Positions 1-9,410 of a stretch of DNA of 64,000 bases are shown here, in pieces (the stretch's first letter is position 1; each line of letters opens with the position of its first letter). Source of the stretch: Chytridium lagenaria. Taxonomy: Eukaryota; Chytridiomycota; Chytridiomycetes; Chytridiales; Chytridiaceae. The position numbers and the translations under genes are program-made. The DNA lies in the NCBI GenBank assembly GCA_025449115.1, contig JAHLKC010000093.1:1-64000 (forward strand), given 5' to 3'. The notes under the pieces are model-generated. The model was not told the origin of the DNA, did not search any database, and saw only the letters and a list, made by a program, of their open reading frames with translations.

Positions 1-1166
1 CGTTCATGGAGATGGAATTTACGAAGCGTTATCCTGCAAAGCAGATATCGATATCTGCTTTTGCGGAGCACAAAGCTTTTGATGATACAGGCGAGACTTC
101 GGATAACAACGAGAACATTCAGACAAATAAACCGGAAAGAAAACGACGGAAGAAGGCAGTGACGAGGACCTGGCGGATGATCCGTTGCGGTTTGAAAATA
201 GTATCTAGTAAGTAAAAATGGTCTTATGCTAGTTACTGATCAATCTTGTTTAACGCATAGCTTACCTTCGCCCGCCGAAATTGTGTTTCTTCGAAGTGCT
301 GACTCCGTCTTCGAAATTGTTGCTAGAGTTGGCATTCTTCGCGCCGACCTCGACAACTCCAACACGGCTGCGTTGGTCATGAGTAAGGCTTTTGGTAAAG
401 ACTACGGCGACAACATCACCACTATACCCGCCACCTCGCTGTTGCTTGCAACCTCATTACTCAAAACCCACTCTTTTACCGTTGGCACGTCAATATTTCG
501 ACAAGAGTTGGGCTTTACCGGTTGATGCTGTTTTTTACGTCTTCAAGTCAACGGTAAAAGTTTAAACACGGAATGGTTTTTAATATTATTCTTTTCATTC
601 CATACAGTTTCAACATGTGTGCCAATCTGGAAAGCGGCATCTTTGCAAGGTGTTATTGACTCATTACCGACTCACGAGGAAAAGGATTTCCTTGACGGTT
701 GCCGTTCAACCTTTTCAGAACTTGCTGCTTCTTGGTACCGTCTCTTTCACACGTCCTTTGCATTTCTAAACCGCGAGAATGAAACTTCGTATTCCATCGG
801 ACTTCGCGTTGGCGGTCAATTGACTGCGCGAACTCTGGCTGACGATAACACTGTTCTTTTACGAGGGATAATAGGTGAGTACATTTCATGGGTAGTACCT
901 CTTTAACTTGAAATAGTGAAGGACTTTTATTTGGGACCTGTCCGACTTATGACAAGGCGATGCTCGAATTGTACGGATATGGAAGTGACTGTGGTTATTA
1001 AGGAGGTACTTTTCGTTAAATACATTTGCTTGCTAAACGCCATAAACAGATTGAAGACATTGCAAATCACGTCCGCGTGTGCCATGCCATTCCCTTACGA
1101 ACTGGTCCAGGCAAACCTATTGTTTGTGATCATCATCTTCTTAAACGTGAATGTGCTTGTCCCTAG
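1..1166 (+). CDS. Unknown protein, 3' part, five exons, Cys/His-rich tail
   Basis: I do not recognise this gene; its 5' end lies outside the window. Exons read <1-207, 261-520, 608-874, 917-1005 and 1050-1166, joined by GT-AG introns of 53, 87, 42 and 44 nt. The last four exons stay in one frame when spliced, which is the main support for the model; the second donor (GTTGAT) is unusual. The first exon begins in frame 2, moves to frame 3 and returns to frame 2 before its end, so it probably carries two indels. It encodes an acidic and lysine-rich stretch. Exons 2-3 encode a mixed alpha/beta region without a motif I know. The last two exons hold clustered Cys and His (CSNC, VCH, CDHH, CAC), compatible with zinc binding. 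The stop lies inside the first copy of a 74-bp tandem repeat. Function unknown. Confidence 0.5.
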
Positions 1167-1297
1167 CCTACGCGTTCTTTTGCCTTACCTTATGCTGAAT
1201 TTCAAAATATTCTTCCTTCGCTGAATGTGCTTGTTCGTAGCCTATGCTTTATTTTGCCGAACCTTATGCTAATATTGAAAACATTGCAATAAATGCT
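1149..1297. repeat. Imperfect tandem duplication, period about 74 bp
   Basis: The sequence from 1149 recurs from 1223 with scattered substitutions: both copies start GAATGTGCTTGT, continue TAGCCTA, then TTTTGCC, then ACCTTATGCT. The first copy contains the stop codon of the upstream gene; the second lies just downstream. It looks like a local duplication that has started to diverge. Confidence 0.75.
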
Positions 1298-1341
1298 CTT
1301 TGCATACAATGTGGGTTTAAATTTAATTAAGTTACCTTTAA

Positions 1342-1398
1342 CTCCCGTGACGGGAGCGTTACAACCCACTGTTATAATGCTACCTCCCGTGACGGGAG
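1342..1398. repeat. Two identical 15-nt perfect palindromes
   Basis: CTCCCGTGACGGGAG occurs at 1342-1356 and again at 1384-1398. Each copy has 7-bp arms around one central G, and the starts are 42 bp apart. They are GC-rich islands in AT-rich DNA, so chance similarity is unlikely. They could be a paired binding site for a dimeric factor, or hairpins; the sequence does not say which. Confidence 0.7.
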
Positions 1399-1699
1399 CC
1401 TCATTGCTTGTGTAATTGCTGGCCATTTCTTTTTCTCCAGCTTTCTGTACCAAACACAACGTACAACATCGAAGGCACTGACTCTTCTGTAAAAGATAAC
1501 ACAGGAAGACATCACCAATAACTTCACACCAACAAAAGCAACCGTTCTTGCAATGTAATATTCTATGTCTTCGGTAATGAGGTCAATGTATGCTACTGAC
1601 GAGCAATGGCAACATTCTATAGAGTTCAGAACATCCAGCATTCCTCCAAATCTTGTGTCACGTCGTACAAGGCCACGGACTCTTAGAAAAAAAAGTTGC

Positions 1700-1975
1700 A
1701 AAGAAACTCAACTTCACACTTACAAATTTAAGTTTTTTTTGTGTGTATTTATATACAATGGACAGCACAAATGTCATACAATTAAAGATAGAAACATGAA
1801 GAATCAAAGTATAATAATAATATATTAATATTTAATAAGAACAACAAAAATAAAAAAAATAAAAAGTATTTATAAAATTATTAATAAAGATAAAATAAAA
1901 TAGAAATTATATTTTATATGCAATGCAATGCAAAAAAAAATAATTAAAAAAAAAAAAAAAATATATTTTCTTCAA
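1700..1975. other. Extremely A/T-rich intergenic segment
   Basis: Almost pure A/T with A-runs and T-runs (for example 1835-1925 and the A14-like run near 1945-1960). The short open frames across it are low-complexity and not credible genes. Only scattered coding-like fragments follow up to 3640, for example an Arg/Met-rich stretch at about 2187-2340. Confidence 0.6.
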
Positions 1976-2829
1976 TCTCTTGAACTCTTCCACCTATTGC
2001 TTCAATCTCTCAATACTCTCTTCTCCCTACAAAACACATCCCAAGAGGTTATCGGCGGAGCTCAGTCTGTCTGTCTGTGCATCTGTCTTTTTAAATTCAT
2101 TGATTGGTCAAAAAAATTAGCGATTTCATTGGTGGATTAAATGATTTTTAATTGGCGGAATAAATGATTTATTTTTATTTTTCAGAGGCAGATGAGAAGA
2201 GCGGCAAATATTGAACGAATGCGCATTGGAAGAGAGATGGAGACTGATACAAGGAAGGCTGCAATGTTGAGATTCAGTCCAATAAGCCTTGAGTTCAAAC
2301 TGTCACGCGCCAAAAACGAAAGTGACGGACGTACTCTATGAACCGCAATGAAGAGTACGTAACAGTGGTTGGGGAGAGGGTGGGGAGTTACGGGGCAGAA
2401 CACGTCAGGACGCGCCACCTTTTGTAAGAATGACAATCTAAGTGGAAACCTGTGGATTTATTGATAGAATGTGTCAGATGGATACAGGAAGAGAGTGAAA
2501 AGCAATGTGCCTTATATAAAAATGTGATCTTCAGGCTGATCGTCTTCTCAACAACGTCCGAGAGATGGAGAATGAAATGCGAGGAGGGTTGGTGATGCGA
2601 GCGTCATGCCAAAAATCAGACGTCTTTAAATAATGTTGAAAGAGGAATACCTACCAAAATTCAACTCCTCAGAGGACGGACCTCTTCACGGCATGCCATT
2701 CGCAAATGATGCCATGAAGGTCTCCACACGAAACCCAATAATGTGATCACGTTTACGATGTGTAATTTGTATGGAAGTTTGGTTTCGTAAAACTCTATCA
2801 GCTTTATGTATTTATTAATTTATAAAAAA

Positions 2830-2990
2830 AAAATAAGAAGCAATGTAGCACTCACTAGAGCTTTTACCACCTATTAATCCAAACCAACGGTTTGGATTAC
2901 CCTATCAAAAGGGCGAGCTGCAAGGCGTCGCCTTACATATCTTATGAACAAAGACCCTACCTAGTCCGAAGGATCGGAGTAAGTGATTAG
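2830..2990 (-). ncRNA. Hairpin cluster, possible small structured RNA
   Basis: Three perfect inverted repeats lie within about 105 nt: 2875-2899 (11-bp arms, 3-nt loop), 2922-2934 (AAGGCG/CGCCTT, 1-nt centre) and 2965-2978 (TCCGA/TCGGA, 4-nt loop). A weaker CCC/GGG pairing brackets 2900-2913. The segment is far more GC-rich than its surroundings. On the minus strand it runs into a T-run near 2822-2833, as a Pol III terminator would. I could not match it to tRNA, 5S, U6 or U2, and no convincing box A or box B is visible. A SINE-like repeat is equally possible. Confidence 0.25.
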
Positions 2991-3398
2991 TGATCATTAA
3001 TGCAAACAAGTCACGCGACAACTAAAATGATACATAAATATTTATTTATTATTATTATGTACATAAATCAATTACATAATGAAATATAATAAATTGTATT
3101 ATTTAAATGGAGATTATACCAACTCCGAACCCTGTAGGTATTGGTTATATGTTGTTGTGATATAGGTGATTACAACTAGTCCACCTCATTTCACCAGTCA
3201 GCTAACCGTCATCATCCATCTTCAGCATCCACTGTGCAAGGGACCTCATTTATCACATTAAACTGTTTCTGAACCCCATATACAACGCTGGACCACCTTC
3301 ACTGGAAAGGACATCAAAACATTACTCAACACCTCATCCAATTCCATTATTTCTTACATACATAGGAGTAGTACACAGGTGGGTGGGTTTACCAGTCT

Positions 3399-3446
3399 AT
3401 CCTATCCATCCACCCATCCTATCCATCTATCCATCCATCCATCCCT
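3399..3446. repeat. CCAT tetranucleotide microsatellite
   Basis: Repeated TATCCATC and CCATCCATC units with minor interruptions. The reverse-strand open frame through it is only the translated repeat. Confidence 0.85.
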
Positions 3447-3775
3447 CTCTTCGATTATACACTTGGCATAATAATGTAAAAAGTATGGGGCATGCCCCGT
3501 CAATGATTTGAGGTTAGTAACAGTACACGGAAGAGCCTTGACTTCACCTACCTTAACCTGTCTGTTTAAAAGCCAACACGTCACCCATATCATATCCCCT
3601 CCCCCTATTTACCCACCTACCCCTACCTACCCTCTCACTCACTCCCTCATTCATGGGTGAGTAATCCTGCCTCTATTAACATAATCGTGTCACACCAGCC
3701 TTTGTCTGTGGTTCAAACCAGTTATTATATACATATTCGCTGTCGGCTTGCAGTTGATCATTCGTCGATCACGGA

Positions 3776-6408
3776 ATGCCTCAACTACCATCACCACCAT
3801 CATCACCACCACCATCACCACTCACACTGCAAAAGATGGAAAAGGATAGTCACGTCGTTGCTTCTGCATCTACGTCATCACTACTGCAGCCGTCAATGAC
3901 ATCATCATCATTGTCATCGTCATCATCAGTCATCTCCGCTGCCATCCTTTCCTGTTCAAAACTAATCGCCTCCGTACCATCTGCTTTGAGATCCGTCTCT
4001 CTCGACCCGAACGTTTTGCATCTGGCTCTGCCCATCCTCCTGGCCTTCATTGCTGCATTCTCAACAACACTTTCAGTCCTCTTGTTCGTATGGCTGTCCG
4101 TCTACTTGATACTCAATATTCTCCTCGACGCTTCCTCGGTAGATCCATTGCCCCTTAAGACCAGATCAGTTACCATTGCTCAGCCCAACGGCCCTTTTGG
4201 CGTCACGCTTGCATGTTACTCGAGGGACTGTGCGATGGGATCCACCGATCTTCCCTGCTACTCACCCACCTGTCCTCTCCGTAACAAATCCGCCGTGCCC
4301 TCTGAACTTCGCACCGAGTCATCAGACGGCACCCATCTGCTCTCTTTTAAGATTGCCTCCTCTTCCAGCAATGGAAGCCTTCAAATGTCCTCCTCTGCCA
4401 TTCGCGAAGGCATCAATATGCGTCGTGCTGCAGCCGCCACCAGCTCAAGATCCTCCGCCGCAGCAAACGACATTCCCCGCCCGCCACTTCGTCGCCGCAT
4501 GTCCTTCATGTCTCAAGGCTTCGCCAAAGGCATATTCAGTCGTCACATACCCACCACCAACGTCTTTGGCGTCATGCATTTGGACGATCTACCCACTCTT
4601 GACGAACTTAAAGACCAGTTATGTGGTCGCATCCTTCACGAATTCCCGCGCTTCCGATCGTTCTCACTGTATCCCCGACCAACCCCAACGCTGCTGTCTG
4701 GACTGAGCTCGATCCCACCCATATCAACCTTGACCAAATCATGATCCATGCTCACGTCTCATCCCACGATGACGTCTGCAAACACATTGAAAGCCACTTT
4801 AATCGATTCTGGGAGGACCATCTCCCCGTGTGGAGGTGTCACGTGTTGAAAAGCACCAACCCGAAGGTGCCGTCCGCTGTCATATTAGAGACTCATCATG
4901 GATTGGGGGATGGGTTGAGTCTTGTCAAGGTTGCGCTGTCGACCATTAAGGATTCAGAGGGAATACTTTCCCACCCATTACATACGTCAAGAAGCACCCT
5001 GAGATGCCTCATGGTGTTTTGAACATTGTCAAGTGGGTTGGTGATATTGCAGGGAGGTTTGTTCTTGCATTCGTGGAGATTATTCTGAATGCGATTTGGA
5101 GGGCTGACAGTGAGACTGCATCAAGGTGAGTTTTACTATAATAATTCTCTATAATATTTTTTACGCCATTATGTATTATTTTTAATGCGCGTCCTCTCTC
5201 AATATTTATGCATTATTGTTTATGCGCTTTTTTTTTCTCTTTTTTCTCTTTTGTGGTAATTATTAATTTCTTGACAAATTTTTTCTGTTTTTCTGTTTTT
5301 CTTTTTTTATCACGTGCTTTGCTCTCTCTCTCTCTCTCCTTCAGCTTTCTTTTTGTGTTCAGAAAGAGTTTCGGACATTGTAATTTTAGCCGGAATTTTG
5401 CCGTTCTTCACTCCTGCTTTATTTGTGCTATATTTTGTTACTATTTATATACCTCATACTTTACTTTCACAATGTTTATTACCACCATTTGTTAGCCCTT
5501 ATCTACGTGCATATATCCCAACCCTTTTTTATATACGTTTTAGTTACTTGGGAAACTATTTACTAATCTAACAAAAAAACAATCACCTAGTCTGCCCACC
5601 TCAACTACGCCTGGCAAAGCCGTCGCAAGCTCGTCAAACTCCCCGTCATCTCCCTCGCTGCCATCAAATCCCTCAAAAACGCCTACTCTGCCACCGTCAA
5701 TGACATCATCATGGCCGCCCTCGCCGGCGCCTACCGTCGCTACCTCCACGAAGTCGAACATGACCCTCGATTCGCCCCAACCCACTCCTCCCTCCCCTCC
5801 TTCCTCTTCCGCGCCGTCTGCCCCTTCTCCTTCCCACGCGACATGTCAGGCCATGACCTCCATAATCGTTTCGCCATGATCACGTGCCCCGTACCCGCTT
5901 ACATGGCGGGTCCACCGAGTGTCAGAGTCGCAGAGGTCAAGAGAGCCATGGAGGAAATTAAAGCGAACCCGGAACGACCGGTCGCGCAGGTTGTGCTGCA
6001 GAGGATTGTGAATGCGGTGTTTGGGACGGATACGGTGGGGAGGATTGCGCTTTCGTTTGCGAGTCGACATAGTCTTGCTGTCACCAATGTGCCGGGACCT
6101 CAAATGGCGGCGTATTTGTGTGGGAAGAAGGTGGTGGCCGTGGATCCAGGTAAGAAATATTCCCTCACCCTCATACCTTTTATTCGTGCTTCTAACCCCA
6201 CCCCCCACCTTTTTTTTTGTTAGTTGTGTCGAGCACAACGGCGTTTTGGGGGATATTCTCTTACGATGGTGGAGTGAATGTTAGCGTCAACTTTGATGAG
6301 AGGATGTATAAGGATGGAAATCGACTCTCTGAAATGTTTATGGGAGAACTTGAGAGGATGTGTGAAGAGACGGGAGTGAACGAGAAGCTTGTGCATAGAG
6401 CTTTATAA
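3776..6408 (+). CDS. Wax ester synthase / diacylglycerol acyltransferase (WS/DGAT family), frame-disrupted
   Basis: Predicted membrane acyl-CoA:alcohol/diacylglycerol O-acyltransferase making storage lipid. After a His/Ser/Pro-rich N-terminus there is a long hydrophobic segment (about residues 80-120), then the catalytic motif HHGLGDG (the HHxxxDG signature) encoded near 4890-4915. Exons 2-3 carry the C-terminal WS/DGAT region, including NVPGP and a final F..YDGGVNVS stretch. Exon 1 is 3776-5125, intron 5126-5590 (465 nt, unusually long and pyrimidine-rich), exon 2 5591-6149, intron 6150-6223, exon 3 6224-6408. The frame shifts by -1 between about 4650 and 4690 and again between 4950 and 4977, and the first intron does not preserve phase. 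The gene is therefore either a pseudogene or carries base-call indels. An internal ATG at 3836, past the CAC/CAT repeat, may be the real start. Confidence 0.75.
3786..3829. repeat. CAC/CAT trinucleotide repeat at the 5' end of the acyltransferase gene
   Basis: A run of ACC, ATC and CAC triplets. In the acyltransferase frame it gives Pro/Ser repeats; in another frame it gives a His run. It makes the start codon assignment uncertain. Confidence 0.8.
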
Positions 6409-7045
6409 TCTTTTTGTTATTTCTTTCTTCACCCGCTTGTTGTGTTGAGCGAGCACGTACGTGTTGCACGCAAAAAGTAGTGTTTCTTTTTCTTTTTTTT
6501 TTTTTTTGACTTTTTTCGTCTGATGTGTGGAGGTTTATGGCTCACCCTTTTTTGTTTTATCTTTACCCTGATGTTTCTTAAATTCCCGTTTCTAATCTTA
6601 CTGTTGATCTTCCCTGAATTTTTTCCTTTATAACCATTCACAAAACCCCGTTGTAATGGAGTGTTTGTTTGAATTATCAGTGGCCTTTTTTTTAAAGGCT
6701 ATAATAAAGTTATTAAGCAAATTCTGCTGTTTCTGTTTCTTTTTTTTTTTTTTTTTTTTTTTTGGTCAATGTTGCTCGTTGTAACGATTTCACTAAATTT
6801 CAAGTAATGAAAGATATTTGATGAACAAGAAGATTTCTCTATGTAAACTTTCGACACAGCAGAGAGAGAGAGAAAGGCGTTGGCATGGTCTTTGAAAATG
6901 TTGAGGCCGAGGATAAGGTTGGAGAGGTCGGCGTCATGCATGGTTGAAGAGGTCGACGTGGCGGGAAAATAAAATTGTGATATATTAGGTAGTACCAATA
7001 TGCTTCGGACATCAACCATCTGTTGGAGGTGAGGTCGGGGAAGTC
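6409..7045. other. Intergenic: 3' UTR and poly-T tracts
   Basis: Contains T-runs at about 6488-6507 and 6741-6763, and a TATAATAAAG stretch near 6699-6710 that could serve as a polyadenylation region. I see no gene in it. Confidence 0.5.
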
Positions 7046-8845
7046 GCCGTCTTCCGTCATGTCGCAACCAACGCCTTCATCAATGGCGCCATCTTCTTCC
7101 CCTCCTCAATCCTAACCAATCCACAACCTGAAAACCATCCACCTTCCGAATCGTCGCCCATTCCAAAGAGTTCCGGACTCAAGCGACTCGTAGGGTACAA
7201 CCTGAAATGGTGCGTCTCCAAATACCTTCAAAACCTAATGGATTTTATCCCAGCCTTTCATGCCCCGCTTCTCTGTACCCTTGTGTTGTATGCGCAACTC
7301 CCCGTTTCACCATTGCATCACTGCACATTCTGCGGAGTCAAGTCTGGATCCCATCGACAACCACTGTCACGCATTGCACCTCGCCATGATGCATTTCGCA
7401 TCGGCGACAGGTCCTACTTGGTTGCGCGACATGGAAAAGAGATTTGATGTGGATGGATATAGGCGGAATAAGATGAAATGGATTAACGAGGCAATAGGAA
7501 GGTGTGCAAAAATTCAACGAGGTTGTAAAAAAATGTTTTATGCCTTTTCGTTGATTTCTTTTGGTTTATTGAAATATTAACAATGACGCTCAGAATTAAA
7601 GCGCTTGACCAAACACAGGCGTTCAAGAACGTCTCTAGAGCCCCACCTAAACCCATCCTTCCCCTCCCGCCCCCATCGAAATATTGTCAAAAGACACGAC
7701 CGATGATTCCAACACCCTACCGATATCTCCTGATCGTTCGGTACCTGTTGTCTCTATTGATTTAAATGACGCGATGGATGTGGACGAAGACGAGGCGCCG
7801 CTTATAATCGAAGGAAGAGATCACGGGATTTAGAGGGCGGTATCGAAGATCAGACTGGAAAAATTGGGGAGCCGGTAAAAGCGACGGATGTGAGGAAGGA
7901 GAAGGGAGGGGAAAAGGAGATGGAGAGAGATAAGCAGAGAGATAGCAGAAAGAAAGGCGAAGGAGAAGGGAAAGGAAAGGAGACTCAAAAGAGAAGGGAA
8001 GGGGAAGGGGAAGCCGGAAGATAGTGCTGTATTTACGGCCACAACTGGCAAGCAGCCAACGAAAATCACAAAGAATGTCATTGAGCCATACCGGATAAAA
8101 TGCAAACACCGAAAAAGAAAAAACAAAAGCTAAAGGATAATATGCGTAATCATTCCTTTTTCTTACGTAACTCAACTGATTCTTAATATAGCAAAGACTT
8201 CCAAACCCGAACTCACGCCGCCCGCGAAAAAACCGAAACTCATCCAGCTGGCCGACCCTTTTGAAACAAGAGCATTCGTGAAAACGGCTGAGAGGACGCT
8301 GCCGTTGATGGATGGAGAAAAGATGACCTGGACGCGTTTGAAGAGCTTATATGGGATCAGAGGAGTTTATTGAAAGATATGGAAGACCCAAACGAATTGG
8401 CAAAAGTAAAGGGAACGGATTCTTCAACCGTCGACCACGACCCATTCGATGAATGTTACGAGATCACGAGGTTTGCTCCATAACAAAGTCCCTTTACTGA
8501 GTTATACAAGGCCTTTATAGACCTACACTCATGGGTTTCCGACCTCCCACCTCTTCCATCAACAGCCGCGCTTGACGTACTATTAGTTCACCTCCGAACG
8601 CAAAAGCATATTCAAGGCCCCTCGCATTACTTTTTCGGCGTCAGAGAGAAATGGCGGGTGAGATGATGGCGGAGAGGCGACGGGAGGGATTGAAAAGGAG
8701 CGCATGTTTGCGGAGATTTATTGAGATGCAGTATGGGGGTGGGGGGGTTGACGTTGATGATGGGGAGGGAGGGGATGCTATGGTTGTGGATGCTGAGAAT
8801 GGGGAAGGTGATTGGATAGAAATGAAAAGAGGGATGCTGTTGTGA
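7046..8845 (+). pseudogene. Unknown gene, decayed or indel-ridden
   Basis: Coding character is clear but hops between all three frames. Protein-like pieces are at about 7075-7300, 7300-7522 (it includes DNHCHALHLAMMHF and a DGYRRNKMKW stretch), 7605-7690, 7670-7835 (acidic, DVDEDEAP), 7835-8035 (Lys/Glu-rich), 8190-8480 and 8480-8845. One plausible intron, about 7523-7592, restores a continuous reading. At least five frame changes remain. I recognise no domain: the middle looks disordered and charged, and the end is basic then acidic. It could be a dead gene or a live one with uncorrected deletions. Confidence 0.45.
7878..8015. repeat. Homopurine (GA-rich) tract
   Basis: About 140 nt almost entirely of A and G on the plus strand, built from GGAAGG, GAGAGA and AAGGGG blocks. 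It encodes Lys/Glu/Gly-rich sequence in one frame of the surrounding unknown gene. Such tracts are prone to slippage, which may explain some of the frame breaks there. Confidence 0.75.
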
Positions 8846-8884
8846 GGTGTTATCGACGGCTCTTGCAGCAGCTACATTCAGCAT

Positions 8885-9410
8885 AGCGCATCCAATGTCG
8901 CGTTCTTCTTGTCAATAAATGACTCAAACACTTTTTTAGAATCACTTATGATTATTTCATCCTTTTACACGGAAATGTGGGTTACCGGCTTCCCTGAGAT
9001 GGCATGGAGTGATATTTTTAAAATTTAAATTCCACATTAGACAGCAATTGAAAACGAAAATGAAAATGTGTTTGGATAAAAAGAGTAAATATCATTGAAA
9101 AATGAAGTCTCCGCAACATCAAAACATAAAGGCGATGACGCGGGCAGTAATAGTGCCGAGAGCGGATAGACGACATGCGCGCGCTTCTTAAATTTATATA
9201 AACAGTTTCAGAAAAAGTACAACGGTGTAAAAAAAAGAGATTTTTAAAAAGAAGTACAAGTGTAAAGAATAGATATATGAGAGTGGTGAAAAGGTGTCGT
9301 TGGAAATGTAACGAGTTTGTAAAAAAAAAACAAACAACAAAAAAGACACAAGAAAAGGTAATTCTCTACGTAACCAACAATCAAGCCATTGACGATTAAC
9401 CAAAGCCTTT
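8885..9410. other. Intergenic
   Basis: Moderately AT-rich with A-runs near 9320-9345. It lies between the 3' ends of convergent genes. No gene or clear signal seen. Confidence 0.4.

Noticed and set aside
3399..3446. CCAT array as a CRISPR-like repeat
   Set aside because: It is a simple microsatellite with no spacers, in a eukaryotic context.
3650..3730. Sequence with GGTTCAAACC resembling a tRNA T-arm
   Set aside because: No matching acceptor, D or anticodon stems around it.
5208..5571. Phe/Ser-rich open frames
   Set aside because: They lie wholly inside the pyrimidine-rich first intron of the acyltransferase gene.
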